From: CAYIYO01 sp964367715
Lineage (GTDB): Bacteria; Chlamydiota; Chlamydiia; Chlamydiales; Criblamydiaceae
Assembly (NCBI GenBank): GCA_964367715.1
Contig: CAYIYO010000008.1
Coordinates: 1 to 48,258 of the forward strand
Direction of reading: 5' to 3'
Length of the DNA: 48,258 bases
Shown here: positions 23,922-32,314 of the stretch, one piece after another
Position numbering within the stretch: position 1 is the first letter of the stretch
Layout: each line of letters opens with the position of its first letter
Made by a program: the position numbers and the translations under genes
The notes under the pieces: generated by a model
Databases searched by the model: none
Told to the model about the DNA's origin: nothing
Seen by the model: only the letters and a program-made list of their open reading frames with translations

Positions 23922-25063
23922 ACAGTTCGTCGCACTGTATTAGCCTCTATTTTCATATCCCCTTTTGTAAAAAGAAATGTGGTTATTGCCATTTTTACGT
24001 CATCCCAGATAAAGATGCTTTTAAAGAAGCCTTGATGGAAGGATTACGGACGGAATGGCAACTCCGCCTTCCCCTTCTTCATGATAAAGAGGTGGTTTCC
24101 GTCTACTTTGGCGGAGGCACTCCTTTTTTATTGGGACCGGAGAAAGTAGGAGAAATCCTGAGTTGGATCGCTCCCCTATTTTCTAAGGAAGAGATCCCAG
24201 AAATCACACTCGAAGCCAATCCAGAGTTCATTGATAAAGCATCAATAGAAGCCTTTGCTTCCATCGGAATCAATCGCGTGAGCATGGGCGTCCAAAGCTT
24301 CGATGATGTCCTCCTGCAGCGCCTCACGCGCGACCATGACGCAAAAAGCGCATCCGCCGCGGTTCTCGCTACTGCCCAAGCCGGCATCACTAATATTTCC
24401 ATCGATTTGATGTACGATATTCCAGGCCAGACCGTCGAAAGCTGGCAACGCACTCTTGAGCAGGCAGCGGCCTTGCCCATCACACACCTTTCTCTTTACA
24501 ACTTGACGATCGAGCCGCACACTAGTTTTTTTAAGCATAAAAATCGCTTAGAAGCGGATCTCCCTGATGAAGAAGCGAGTGCTCAGATGTACAAAAATGC
24601 AGTTTCAACGCTAGCCCAGCATGGACTCGACCAGTACGAAATCTCTGCTTTTGCGCGCGATGACAAGCAGTCGCGGCATAATGTCGGATATTGGATTGCA
24701 CGCCCTTTTTTAGGATTTGGCCCTTCGGCATTTAGCTATTGGGAGGGGGCTCGCTTTCGTAATATTGCGAATTTAAATCGATACTGTGCACTTTTGAGAG
24801 ATAAAGAATTGCCCATTGATTTTGATGAGCGATTAGACGATGCCGCACGACGACGTGAGCTTTTAGCGGTCAATATCCGTCTCAAGAGTGGTGTTGACTT
24901 AGACGCATTTGAGCGGCGACATGGTTCTCTCGAACAAGAAGTGAAATCTGCATTAAAAGAGTTACTCGAACAAGGCCTTGTCGAGGAAGGTCCGATAAAC
25001 GCTTACCGTCTCACAGAAAAAGGCATCCTCTTCTACGATACTGTTGCCGTTGCGCTCATCTAG
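23915..25063 (+). CDS. hemW: HemW-like radical SAM protein
   Basis: 382 residues. The radical SAM cluster motif C-x3-C-x2-C is at Cys18, Cys22 and Cys25 (FCKKKCGYC), then GGGTP and a C-terminal HemN-like domain. HemW proteins are often annotated as oxygen-independent coproporphyrinogen oxidase. The true HemN motif has an extra Cys (CxxxCxxCxC), and here the residue after YC-His is Phe, so a HemW-type heme chaperone fits better. A heme-trafficking role would suit the cytochrome c assembly genes just upstream. The start overlaps the preceding gene by seven bases. Confidence 0.88.
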   Translation: MVDSSSHCISLYFHIPFCKKKCGYCHFYVIPDKDAFKEALMEGLRTEWQLRLPLLHDKEVVSVYFGGGTPFLLGPEKVGEILSWIAPLFSKEEIPEITLEANPEFIDKASIEAFASIGINRVSMGVQSFDDVLLQRLTRDHDAKSASAAVLATAQAGITNISIDLMYDIPGQTVESWQRTLEQAAALPITHLSLYNLTIEPHTSFFKHKNRLEADLPDEEASAQMYKNAVSTLAQHGLDQYEISAFARDDKQSRHNVGYWIARPFLGFGPSAFSYWEGARFRNIANLNRYCALLRDKELPIDFDERLDDAARRRELLAVNIRLKSGVDLDAFERRHGSLEQEVKSALKELLEQGLVEEGPINAYRLTEKGILFYDTVAVALI

Positions 25064-25088
25064 TTGGAGGCGGTGGATTTTTTTTAAA

Positions 25089-25108
25089 TTTTGCTTTTGG
25101 AGGCAAAA
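25089..25108. terminator. Weak bidirectional hairpin between hemW and the helicase
   Basis: TTTTGC/GCAAAA stem with an 8-base loop, flanked by A and T runs, in the 50-base gap between convergent genes. Confidence 0.3.
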
Positions 25109-25113
25109 AATTT

Positions 25114-27141
25114 CTAACTTAAATCGCCCCAGTCCTTTACATCTAGGTATTCTTTAGGGACTTCGAATAGGAAGCGGGAGGGTTTGCTGGGGTAGATGGC
25201 GCCCATGCGTTTGCGCTGGCGGGCCATGCTAATGGTTAAGAAACGCATGGCGCGGGTGATGGCGACATACATGAGACGTCTTTCTTCTTCAATACCTGTC
25301 GCCATCATGCTTTTTTCGTGAGGGATGATGTGATCTTCCATGGCGACTAAGAAACAGGCCGGAAATTCCAATCCTTTTGCGCTGTGAAATGTGAGGAGAG
25401 TGACCTTATCTTCTTGTTCGTTTTGTTGAGTAAATCTATCTTTATCTGATGTTAGAGGCATCTCTGTGATGAATTCATGCAAGCCGCATTTTTTTTCTTC
25501 TGCCTCTTGGAGCTGTTCGAAGTCGGACATGGCAGAGACAAATTCCTCGACATTTTCCCATTTAAAGTCGCGCATCTGCGTGCTTTTCACTTCTTCTTCG
25601 ATTGTTTTGCGGAAATCGATTTCTTCTATCAGCCACTGCATCGTTTCTGGGAGCGATCCAGAGGCGAAACGTTGTTTTGCTGTGTTGATGACATCGACAA
25701 AACGACGAATTCCTTCCATCGTCTTATTGGGAATCCCTTCTCGCAAAGCGGCAGCGCCTCCATTCCCCTGAGACACCTGCTCCAAAACAGTCCACAAAGG
25801 GATTCCATTCTGCCGATTGTATGCAGTAATTTTATCTAAGACAGCTTCGCCAATCCCACGTCGAGGGAGATTGATGATACGGAGTAAGGCTTCTTGGTCG
25901 GTTGGATTGACAATAACACGAAGATAGGCGGAAAGGTCTTTTACTTCACGCCGTTCGTAGAATTCGGTGCCGCCATGAATGCGGTAGGGAATCCCGTGCG
26001 TCCATCGACCGTGATCGTCCCATGCATGTTTTAGTAAAGCGAGTTCTAGCTGACGAGACAAGGCGTTTGAGCGGTAGAGGATGGCAATATCTTTCCATTT
26101 AAGGGCGTGTTGTTCGCGCAGACGGACAATGCGGCATGCGATGGCACGGGCTTCGTCTTCTTCCGTTGGGGCGTGGAAGACTTCTATTTTTTGGCCTTCG
26201 CCTTTACTGCTCCACAAGGCTTTGGAATGGCGTGTGCTATTGTTTCCGATGACCGCATTCGCTGATTTCAAAATATTATTTGTCGATCGATAATTCTGTT
26301 CGAGTTTAACGACTGTGGCACCATCAAATTCTAGAATGTTTTTAATGTCGGCTCCGCGCCATCCGTAGATTGACTGATCGTCGTCCCCTACGACACATAA
26401 ATTGCCGTGTGAGGCTGTGAGAAGGGCGGCGAGACGGTATTGGATCGGATTGGTGTCTTGGTATTCGTCAATCATGACATATTTGAATCGTTCTTGGTAT
26501 TTCTTTAGGACGTCTGGATGGTTTTCGAAGAGTTCGACAGTGAGGAAGAGAAGACTGTCGAAGTCAACTGCATTGTAAGCACGCATGCTGTCTTTTAGAC
26601 GGCGGTAGACTTCTTGAGCGAAGTTGTCGTGCCATTCTGAGCCTGTTCCTATGATGCTTTCGGGGCCTCCGCCGCGGTTGCGGGCATTTTGGATGGCGGC
26701 GATGGTGGGGGCGAGGGAAGGAAGTTGTGTTTCTGTGCCGAGGATGTCGCGTGCGATGAGGGTGACGAGACGTTGGATGTCGTGTTCGTCGTAGAGAGTG
26801 AATTTTCCTGTGTAGCCTAGGAGAGCGATTTCTTCTCTTAGAATTTTCATGCAAAAGCTATGAAAGGTGCAGAGAGTGACCTGTTTTGCGAGGGCCGGAT
26901 TGAGTTTTTTTCCCATCCGGGCGCGCATTTCGGAGGCGGCTTTGTTGGTGAAAGTGAGGCCTAAGATGGAGGTCGGTGAGACATTGCATTCGTTGATAAG
27001 GTAGACCATACGTGTGGTGAGAACGAGGGTTTTTCCGCTGCCGGCGCCGGCGAGGATGAGAACGCGTCCTTCGGTGGTTTTAACGGCTTTGGCTTGGTCT
27101 GGATTCAAATTTTGAAGGAGAGGAGAGTTGACGTTTGACAT
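25114..27141 (-). CDS. UvrD/Rep/PcrA superfamily I DNA helicase
   Basis: A 3'-5' DNA helicase acting in repair or replication restart. 675 residues with all superfamily I motifs: Walker A AGAGSGKT (31-38), TFTNKAA, IDEYQDTN, GDDDQSIYGWRGAD, LEQNYRS, TFHSAKGLEF and YVAITRA. The length is nearer to Rep (about 673) than to UvrD or PcrA (about 720), since the usual C-terminal extension is short. Chlamydiae normally annotate their single such gene as uvrD. rnpA lies 33 bases upstream on the same strand. Confidence 0.93.
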   Translation of the reverse strand: MSNVNSPLLQNLNPDQAKAVKTTEGRVLILAGAGSGKTLVLTTRMVYLINECNVSPTSILGLTFTNKAASEMRARMGKKLNPALAKQVTLCTFHSFCMKILREEIALLGYTGKFTLYDEHDIQRLVTLIARDILGTETQLPSLAPTIAAIQNARNRGGGPESIIGTGSEWHDNFAQEVYRRLKDSMRAYNAVDFDSLLFLTVELFENHPDVLKKYQERFKYVMIDEYQDTNPIQYRLAALLTASHGNLCVVGDDDQSIYGWRGADIKNILEFDGATVVKLEQNYRSTNNILKSANAVIGNNSTRHSKALWSSKGEGQKIEVFHAPTEEDEARAIACRIVRLREQHALKWKDIAILYRSNALSRQLELALLKHAWDDHGRWTHGIPYRIHGGTEFYERREVKDLSAYLRVIVNPTDQEALLRIINLPRRGIGEAVLDKITAYNRQNGIPLWTVLEQVSQGNGGAAALREGIPNKTMEGIRRFVDVINTAKQRFASGSLPETMQWLIEEIDFRKTIEEEVKSTQMRDFKWENVEEFVSAMSDFEQLQEAEEKKCGLHEFITEMPLTSDKDRFTQQNEQEDKVTLLTFHSAKGLEFPACFLVAMEDHIIPHEKSMMATGIEEERRLMYVAITRAMRFLTISMARQRKRMGAIYPSKPSRFLFEVPKEYLDVKDWGDLS

Positions 27142-27170
27142 AGGACCATCCAGAATAAAAAATTATTTAT

Positions 27171-27188
27171 GAATTCACTTGTGTATAG
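27171..27188. repeat. Repeat family B half-site inside the 3' end of rnpA
   Basis: GAATTCACTTGTGTATAG, the same sequence as the right end of the element at 36515-36611. On the minus strand it supplies the last codons (Ile-His-Lys) and the TGA stop of rnpA. No opposite end is visible nearby. Confidence 0.75.
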
Positions 27189-27525
27189 AATGACCTAGGA
27201 GTAAGAGAAGTTCTTGTTGGATGTCTTGCATGGACGCGTGATGGGCGTCGCGTAGTGGGACGACGTTGATGTCGAGACCTAAGGTAAGGGCGTCGTAGCA
27301 GAGACGGAAGGCTTCGCGGGTGATGCGTTTAAAGCGGTTACGCTCGTGGGATTTTCCATATTTACGGGAAACGGTGAGACCGATGCGGGTGTTGGGAGAA
27401 GAGGATTGTTTGACGGTTAGTTGGATCCAACGCCCATGAAGGCGGCGGCCCCCGCGGAAAATGCGTTGAAATTCGCGCGAGGTGCGGATCCGCTTAAACT
27501 TCGGAAAAGGAAACGTTTTCGTCAC
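27175..27525 (-). CDS. rnpA: Ribonuclease P protein component
   Basis: Protein subunit of RNase P, which trims tRNA 5' ends. 116 residues, normal length. The basic N-terminus with KRIRTSREFQRIFRGG and the signature RNRFKRITREAFR are present. It starts at a GTG one base after the rpmH stop, the classic rpmH-rnpA arrangement. The C-terminal residues SIHK and the stop codon come from a dispersed palindromic repeat, so the native C-terminus has probably been trimmed or replaced. Confidence 0.94.
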   Translation of the reverse strand: MTKTFPFPKFKRIRTSREFQRIFRGGRRLHGRWIQLTVKQSSSPNTRIGLTVSRKYGKSHERNRFKRITREAFRLCYDALTLGLDINVVPLRDAHHASMQDIQQELLLLLGHSIHK

Positions 27526-27526
27526 C

Positions 27527-27664
27527 TTATACTCGTGTCAGTTGCTTTCTACCTTGGCGGCGGCGGCGGTTGATGATGGCTCTGCCTGCTGCTGTTTTCA
27601 TACGTTTGCGAAAGCCATGTTCTGTCTTTCTGCGGCGCTTACTTGGTTGATAGGTGCGTTTCAC
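27527..27664 (-). CDS. rpmH: 50S ribosomal protein L34
   Basis: A short gene of 45 codons read directly from the sequence. The product begins with the typical L34 start (MKRTYQPSKRRRKTEHGF) and is rich in Arg and Lys (NRRRRQGRKQLT). The start is GTG, with GAGAGGA about nine bases upstream. It is followed immediately by rnpA, as in most bacteria. A promoter with 17-base spacing lies at 27712-27740. Confidence 0.95.
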   Translation of the reverse strand: MKRTYQPSKRRRKTEHGFRKRMKTAAGRAIINRRRRQGRKQLTRV

Positions 27665-27711
27665 TGTACTATTCCTCTCGATTTTTATGTAGTTTCATCA
27701 GTAAGCTACAT

Positions 27712-27740
27712 ATCTTAGCTCAACTTCCATAAATTCGCAA
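27712..27740 (-). promoter_or_regulatory. Candidate rpmH promoter
   Basis: On the minus strand TTGCGA, a 17-base spacer, and TAAGAT. Each hexamer matches the sigma-70-type consensus at four of six positions. It ends about 48 bases before the rpmH GTG. Confidence 0.45.
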
Positions 27741-27750
27741 CGGCAAACGT

Positions 27751-27771
27751 CTAATTTTTCCGGAAAATTAG
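27751..27771. promoter_or_regulatory. Perfect 8-bp hairpin between divergent ribosomal genes
   Basis: CTAATTTT-TCCGG-AAAATTAG in the rpmH/rpmJ spacer, with no T run typical of a terminator. It could be an operator or mRNA element affecting either side. Confidence 0.4.
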
Positions 27772-27783
27772 GAGAAAAAGCTC

Positions 27784-27812
27784 TTGAAAGGAAATTCCTC
27801 TTTCGTTAAAGT
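27784..27812 (+). promoter_or_regulatory. Candidate rpmJ-rpsN promoter
   Basis: TTGAAA, 17 bases, then TAAAGT, ending 36 bases before the rpmJ ATG. The spacer contains the symmetric GGAAATTCC. Confidence 0.4.
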
Positions 27813-27848
27813 AGACCTCTGTTAACTCATTTGATAGAAGGAATTATC

Positions 27849-27986
27849 ATGAAAGTTCGAGCCGCTGTAAAAGCCGACAGAACCAAAGGTGACATTCTCG
27901 TCCGCCGACGTGGTCGCCTGTACGTAATCAACAAGAAAGACCCAAACAGAAAACAGCGCCAGAAAGGCCCTGCACTGAAAAAATAA
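27849..27986 (+). CDS. rpmJ: 50S ribosomal protein L36
   Basis: A short gene of 45 codons read directly from the sequence, starting MKVRAAVKADRTKGD and ending QRQKGPALKK. The core RRRGRLYVINKKDPNRKQRQ matches L36. There are no cysteines, so this is the zinc-free type with a longer N-terminal part, as in Chlamydia. The ribosome site is GAAGGA. rpsN follows after nine bases. Confidence 0.94.
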   Translation: MKVRAAVKADRTKGDILVRRRGRLYVINKKDPNRKQRQKGPALKK

Positions 27987-27995
27987 GGAACAGCA

Positions 27996-28301
27996 ATGGC
28001 TAAAAAGTCATCAGTTGAAAAGCAAAAAAGACGCGAAAGAACCGTTAAGCTGAAATGGGAAAAGCGCCAAGCTCTAAAAACAAAAATTTACGACATGAGC
28101 CTCTCCGAAGAAGAGCGCCATGAAGCACGCATCGACCTCAATAAGATGCCTAGAGACTCCGCACCTACTCGCCTGCGCAATCGCTGCCAGCTCACCGGTA
28201 GAGCACGCGGCTATCTACGTAAATTCAAGCTATCACGCCTCTGCTTCAGAGAAATGGCCCTCCACGGCCTTATCCCTGGCGTTACAAAGGCTAGCTGGTA
28301 A
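27996..28301 (+). CDS. rpsN: 30S ribosomal protein S14
   Basis: 101 residues, the long zinc-free form (no CxxC pairs). The C-terminal half has the S14 signature RNRCQLTGRARGYLRKFKLSR and ends GVTKASW. It forms a unit with rpmJ, separate from the main ribosomal operons, and is followed by a hairpin terminator. Confidence 0.96.
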   Translation: MAKKSSVEKQKRRERTVKLKWEKRQALKTKIYDMSLSEEERHEARIDLNKMPRDSAPTRLRNRCQLTGRARGYLRKFKLSRLCFREMALHGLIPGVTKASW

Positions 28302-28311
28302 CGACTCGTAT

Positions 28312-28344
28312 AGGATGAAGGTACAGCAACTCTGCCTTCATCCT
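28312..28344 (+). terminator. Terminator after rpsN
   Basis: A perfect 10-bp stem AGGATGAAGG/CCTTCATCCT, with an inner CAG/CTG pair, followed by a T-rich stretch. Confidence 0.75.
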
Positions 28345-28464
28345 AATACTTTCCTCTTCATTTCTTTCAATTCTTTTCACTCAAAAATTCAACGAAAAAC
28401 TTGACATTTACCCCTCTTTGATCGAACTTATAAAAATAAGTTTAATCGAACGAAAGGTCTTGTC

Positions 28465-28995
28465 ATGAAAAATTTACTTGTCTGCGCACTTGCTTATTTT
28501 CTTTTTTTAACCGGAGCTGCTGTTGCAGAAGATGTTGTAGGATTTTGGAAGATTCCAAATGACAAAACAGGAAAGATCGAATGTATTATTTGCGTCTACA
28601 AGTACGATGAACAAGTCTACGGACGTATCATTGCACGAGTGGAAAAAGATGGAAGCATTGTCGATACCATCCATACTCCTATTGAGCGTGCTCCGGGAGT
28701 CGAGGGAACGCCTTATTATGCCGGATTGGATATGATCTGGGGATTGAAATCAAATGGAAATCGGTATGTGGAAGGGAAAGTATTAGATCCTCAGAAAGGC
28801 AAGTTATATAATGCTGAGATGTGGGCGGAGAACGGTAATTTAGTGTTGAGAGGCAAGTTGTGGATCTTTGGGCAGAATCGAGTGTGGCTTCCTTTGGAAG
28901 AAGGTGACATGCCTGAGGGGTTTGAGAAGCCTGATTTGACAGCGATGGTCCCGGCGATTCCTAAAACAAAACGTTTAGAACGTAAATCGAATTAA
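28465..28995 (+). CDS. Exported DUF2147 family protein
   Basis: 176 residues with a cleavable signal peptide (LLVCALAYFLFLTGAAVAEDV). The mature protein begins with the DUF2147 pattern VGFWKIPNDKTGKIECIICVYKYDEQVYGRI, a small beta-barrel-like domain ending near RGKLWIFGQNRVWLP. Function is unknown. The position after rpmJ-rpsN matches, from memory, CT788 of C. trachomatis. Its TAA overlaps the stop codon of the convergent GYF_2 gene (shared TTAA). Confidence 0.85.
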   Translation: MKNLLVCALAYFLFLTGAAVAEDVVGFWKIPNDKTGKIECIICVYKYDEQVYGRIIARVEKDGSIVDTIHTPIERAPGVEGTPYYAGLDMIWGLKSNGNRYVEGKVLDPQKGKLYNAEMWAENGNLVLRGKLWIFGQNRVWLPLEEGDMPEGFEKPDLTAMVPAIPKTKRLERKSN

Positions 28996-29453
28996 GTTGT
29001 GAGTGGAGTTGATAACGGACGTTCTCCTAGTGCGGATTGCATGTCGAGGATAGATTCCACTTGTTGCCATTCTTCCATGCCTTCTGTCCACACATAGTCT
29101 GAGGGTTGAAGATGACCGGTTTCCCATGCAGTTTGAAGAGCGCTAAAAGCAACAGGACCTAGCTGTTCTTGTTCTTGATTGATGTAGAACCATTCTTTTT
29201 CAGCAAATGTTTCGACTGGTGAATCGATCGCCGGTGGTGTTCTTTCTGCGATTTTTCTTGTGCGGCTGGGTTTTTCTTGTGCTGTGAGAGGAGAAAGAAC
29301 AAATAGAGCGGCTGTTGCAAAGAGACCGAAGAGAACGCCATAAAGGAACCAGTTGGCGGGACTGCGGCCTCGGCGTTCTGCGAGACGGGAGGTGGCGAAG
29401 GCGATAAGAATATTTAGGATGATTGCGACAAAAATAACCATAATGGGTTCCAT
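28992..29453 (-). CDS. Membrane protein with GYF_2 (DUF4339) domain
   Basis: 153 residues. An N-terminal membrane helix (about 3-22), a short basic loop with RLAERRGRSPANWFLYG, and a second membrane helix (about 36-57) are followed by a cytoplasmic GYF_2-like domain (about 92-140) with the pattern WFYINQEQEQLGPVAFSALQ, ending in VWTEGMEEWQ. Such domains probably bind proline-rich or other peptides. The partner is unknown. It is convergent with the DUF2147 gene and divergent from the Asp23-like pair. Confidence 0.82.
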   Translation of the reverse strand: MEPIMVIFVAIILNILIAFATSRLAERRGRSPANWFLYGVLFGLFATAALFVLSPLTAQEKPSRTRKIAERTPPAIDSPVETFAEKEWFYINQEQEQLGPVAFSALQTAWETGHLQPSDYVWTEGMEEWQQVESILDMQSALGERPLSTPLTT

Positions 29454-29563
29454 TTTTTAAATTTATCCCTCCCCTTTTTCTTTTTATAAGGGAAGAATTT
29501 GCATAAACAGGTAATGAATGCTACTATAAGCAAAGAGGGTGGCAAAAAGCAAGGAGCGTTATA

Positions 29564-30034
29564 ATGAAAAAGGTGGATATGACAGAATATGAATTGCCTG
29601 AGACAGTGTTTGTGCGCGACATTGAAGATAGCGTGTTTCAAGGAATTGTTTTACAGTGCCTTGCTAAGGTTCGAGGAATTACTCTTGTAGAAGGCAATTT
29701 GATCGACACGTTATTTGGGTTGCGGACGACAGAAGGGATCAAAGGAATTTATGCGGAGCAGGACTCTAAGCATCAGAGCGTTAACATAAAAATTGAGATT
29801 AACATCTGTTATGGCGAGTCTATTCCGGAAAAAGCAGAAGAAATTCAGACAAAAGTCGCAGAAGACATCACGCGATTGACCGGACTTCATGTGGCGTCGG
29901 TTCATGTCGTTTTTAAAAGCGTTGTGACGCCAGAGCAGTCAAAACGGATGGCGGCAGCGATGCGTAAGGCGGTGGATCATCCCCAGCAACCAGACAGTCA
30001 TCGCATGGTAGAAGAATATTCAGAGGAATTCTGA
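29564..30034 (+). CDS. Asp23/Gls24 family protein
   Basis: 156 residues. The Asp23 pattern is visible: two alternating beta/alpha units, with GIKGIYAEQ, a beta strand VNIKIEINICYGESIPEKAEEIQ, and TGLHVASVHVVF. In Gram-positive bacteria these proteins are bound to the membrane by AmaP and linked to envelope stress. The next gene encodes a two-helix membrane protein and overlaps this stop (TGATG), which matches an Asp23-AmaP pair. GGAG lies before the ATG. The function in an intracellular Gram-negative organism is not known. Confidence 0.8.
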   Translation: MKKVDMTEYELPETVFVRDIEDSVFQGIVLQCLAKVRGITLVEGNLIDTLFGLRTTEGIKGIYAEQDSKHQSVNIKIEINICYGESIPEKAEEIQTKVAEDITRLTGLHVASVHVVFKSVVTPEQSKRMAAAMRKAVDHPQQPDSHRMVEEYSEEF

Positions 30035-30543
30035 TGTACAACCTTTTTTCTAAAACCGCGAAGACAGTCACGGGAATTCTTTTTATTCTTGCGGGAACCG
30101 TGGCGATGTTGATTCCTTGGCTGCCGACAGTGCGGACTGAGATTGTATTGTTTGTGCTAGAAAAGACGATGTTGCTCTTTGTGATGGGAGTAGCCCTGCT
30201 GATTATTGGATTAGCGATGATTGCCTATGTTCGACTCAGCATGGGTCAGCGTACTTTTTATGTGAGGAAAGATTCGCATCCGGTTGAGGTTCAAAGAGAA
30301 GTGCTTCAAGGAGTATTAAACATCTATTTTAAAGAGATGTTTCCTGGAATGGAGATTCCCCATGAGGCGATCCTTCATCGTAATAAAGTGCGGCTGTATT
30401 TGGATTTCCCTTATATCATTAAAGAAGAGCAGGAGCCATTAACGGATCGCCTTTATGAGGAGCTTTCTGCGCTTTTAGATGAGTCGTTAGGATGTAGTAA
30501 GCCGTTGGAGCTTTCTGTCAGCTACAACAATAAACCGCGTTAA
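30034..30543 (+). CDS. Two-helix membrane protein, AmaP-like partner of the Asp23 protein
   Basis: 169 residues with two membrane segments (about 11-30 and 43-67) and a cytoplasmic C-terminal domain containing an alternating strand/helix pattern (VRLYLDFPYIIKEEQEPLTDRLY) like half of an Asp23 domain. That is the layout of AmaP, the membrane anchor of Asp23. It is translationally coupled to the Asp23-like gene. The match is by layout and context, so the name is provisional. Confidence 0.65.
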   Translation: MYNLFSKTAKTVTGILFILAGTVAMLIPWLPTVRTEIVLFVLEKTMLLFVMGVALLIIGLAMIAYVRLSMGQRTFYVRKDSHPVEVQREVLQGVLNIYFKEMFPGMEIPHEAILHRNKVRLYLDFPYIIKEEQEPLTDRLYEELSALLDESLGCSKPLELSVSYNNKPR

Positions 30544-30546
30544 AAC

Positions 30547-30732
30547 GTAATCGGTCACGCGGTTTCCATACCAATGCGCCCGGATTGCGTCAGCTACAAA
30601 ATCTATACACAGGTGAATTCAAAAATTGGCTTTTTGATTTCACTTGGGTATAGATACCGACGAGCAGCCTTGTTTTTATGGATTCATCGCTACCATGATG
30701 AAAAACTTATGACAGGCGCCGTGATCGAGTAC
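30547..30732. repeat. Repeat family A, copy 2, with a family B element nested inside
   Basis: Begins GTAATCGGTCACG and ends CGTGATCGAGTAC. The right half, with TTGTTTTTATG and ATGAAAAACTTATGACAGGC, matches copy 1 (7510-7610). The left half matches the start of copy 3 at 48187 (for example CGTCAGCTACAAAAT against CGTCAAGCTATAAAAT). The short palindrome at 30603-30653 sits in its middle. It fills the space between the converging AmaP-like and pyk genes. Confidence 0.78.
30603..30653. repeat. Repeat family B palindrome (51 bp)
   Basis: CTATACACAGGTGAATTC begins a 23-bp arm that pairs with the right arm at 20 of 23 positions around a 5-base loop. The ends match the elements at 27171 and 36515. 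It appears inserted in family A copy 2. Confidence 0.8.
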
Positions 30733-30781
30733 GTTAAAACGATAATTTTGGTCAGGGAAATCTTTATGGCTCGGCTTTAAA

Positions 30782-32224
30782 TCAGAGTGCTTTATGGATT
30801 GTTTCGACGATCATCATATTTGTTGTGCCGCAGATGCCGAAAGGAGAGCCCGCGGTGAGGACAACGATGTCTTCGTCTTTAACATAGCCTTTTTCTAGTG
30901 CGTATTGACTTAATTTGCTAAATGCTTCGACCAAATCTTTGCTTGGTTCCGCTAAAATAGGAACAATTCCCCAATTGAGCGCCATTTGTTGATAACATTT
31001 TTCGTTCGATGTCATCGCCAATATCGGCATGGGAGGACGTAGACGTGCGAGCAGACGTGCAGTTGACCCTCCTGTAGTAAAAACAAAAATCGCTTTTACA
31101 TTAAAGCTATAGGCGGTTTTTACCGTTGCCAAGGTCACTGCTGAGGTCACGTCGTGAAAGAGAAGGGGTGAGTGCGTATTAAAAAAGGTGCGGTAGTCAA
31201 AATCGGACTCTGCTTCGGCAGCGATACTGCGCATAATTTTTACTGTTTCGATCGGATATTTTCCTACTGCTGTTTCTCCGGAGAGCATCACTGCCGATGT
31301 GCTGTCATAGATGGCATTAGCGACGTCCGATGCTTCTGCACGTGTCGGGCGCGGATTCGTGATCATGGATTCTAGCATTTGAGTCGCCGTGACGGAGGGT
31401 TTTCCTGCGAGGTAGGATTTGCGGATCATCATTTTTTGTAGACGAGGAACGTGAGTCAGCGGAACGGCAACGCCCAAGTCTCCGCGAGCGACCATGATTC
31501 CATCGGCGACATGGACGATTTCATCGAAATTTTCGACACCTTCGTGATTTTCTATTTTTGCGATGACCAGGATGTCAGTTCTATTGTAAGAAGCAAGAAT
31601 TTTTTTTATTTCAAGAACATCGTCGGCGCAGCGGACGAAGGAAGCGGCGATATAGTCGACATCTTGTTCGCATCCAAATTTGATGTCAGCGATGTCTTTG
31701 TCGGAGACAGAAGGGATATCGATGGCGACGTAAGGGAAAGAGACATTTTTTCCGCTGTTGATGATGCCGCCATTATCGATTTCGACAACCACGCCGCTGT
31801 GATCAATCGAGATAATGTGTCCGGCGATGTATCCGTCGGCGAAGAGGACATGCATTCCCACTTTAAGTTGATTGAGGACAAATCCCGGCCGGAGGGAAAT
31901 GCGTTCAGCGTCTCCTTCGACCTCTTCTGGCACGAGACGCCAGTGTTGTTTTGGATGAAGAGTCAGCGCGCCTTCCTTGATTTTTCCTAGGCGGATTTCC
32001 GGACCTTTGGTGTCGAGCATGATGGCGAGTGGGCGGCCTAGCTCTTTGCGAACACGTTTAAGGATGGCAATTTTTTCTGCGTGTTCCGGATGAGTGCCGT
32101 GACTAAAATTCAGACGTGCGACATCGACACCTGCTTCTATCAGTTCACGAATTTTTTCATAGGTGCCGACAGTTGGACCTATCGTTGCGATAATTTTTGT
32201 GTGAAGTGGAGAAGGAGATATCAT
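30782..32224 (-). CDS. pyk: Pyruvate kinase
   Basis: Makes pyruvate and ATP from phosphoenolpyruvate, the last step of glycolysis. 480 residues, normal length. Clear blocks are IATIGPTVGTYEKI, RLNFSHG, DTKGPEIRLG, the active-site MVARGDLGV, and SGETAVGKYP. The frame is open upstream from a TTG, but the ATG at 32224 has AGGAAAG just before it. In C. trachomatis pyk neighbours uvrA; here several unknown genes separate them. Confidence 0.96.
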   Translation of the reverse strand: MISPSPLHTKIIATIGPTVGTYEKIRELIEAGVDVARLNFSHGTHPEHAEKIAILKRVRKELGRPLAIMLDTKGPEIRLGKIKEGALTLHPKQHWRLVPEEVEGDAERISLRPGFVLNQLKVGMHVLFADGYIAGHIISIDHSGVVVEIDNGGIINSGKNVSFPYVAIDIPSVSDKDIADIKFGCEQDVDYIAASFVRCADDVLEIKKILASYNRTDILVIAKIENHEGVENFDEIVHVADGIMVARGDLGVAVPLTHVPRLQKMMIRKSYLAGKPSVTATQMLESMITNPRPTRAEASDVANAIYDSTSAVMLSGETAVGKYPIETVKIMRSIAAEAESDFDYRTFFNTHSPLLFHDVTSAVTLATVKTAYSFNVKAIFVFTTGGSTARLLARLRPPMPILAMTSNEKCYQQMALNWGIVPILAEPSKDLVEAFSKLSQYALEKGYVKDEDIVVLTAGSPFGICGTTNMMIVETIHKAL

Positions 32225-32269
32225 TTTCTTTCCTTGCAAATAGAAACGATTAAAGTTATTAACCTAAGT

Positions 32270-32302
32270 TATACCGCTCGTGATTCAAAATTTGGTTTTT
32301 AA
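32270..32302. repeat. Repeat family C half-element between pyk and an exported-protein gene
   Basis: TATACCGCTCGTGATTCA followed by AAATTTGGTTTTTAA, identical for the first 25 bases to the left arm of the 88-bp palindrome at 44283. It lies 13 bases before the ATG at 32315 and could affect its leader. Confidence 0.7.
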
Positions 32303-32314
32303 AAGGATACATTT

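Noticed and set aside
28401..28434. TTGACA followed by TATAAA upstream of the DUF2147 gene
   Set aside because: The spacing is about 22 bases, too long for a usual promoter; no better -10 is at 16-18 bases.
30574..30780. A 68-codon open frame on the plus strand after the AmaP-like gene
   Set aside because: It runs through repeat family A and the nested palindrome and has no coding pattern; it is an open frame within repeats.
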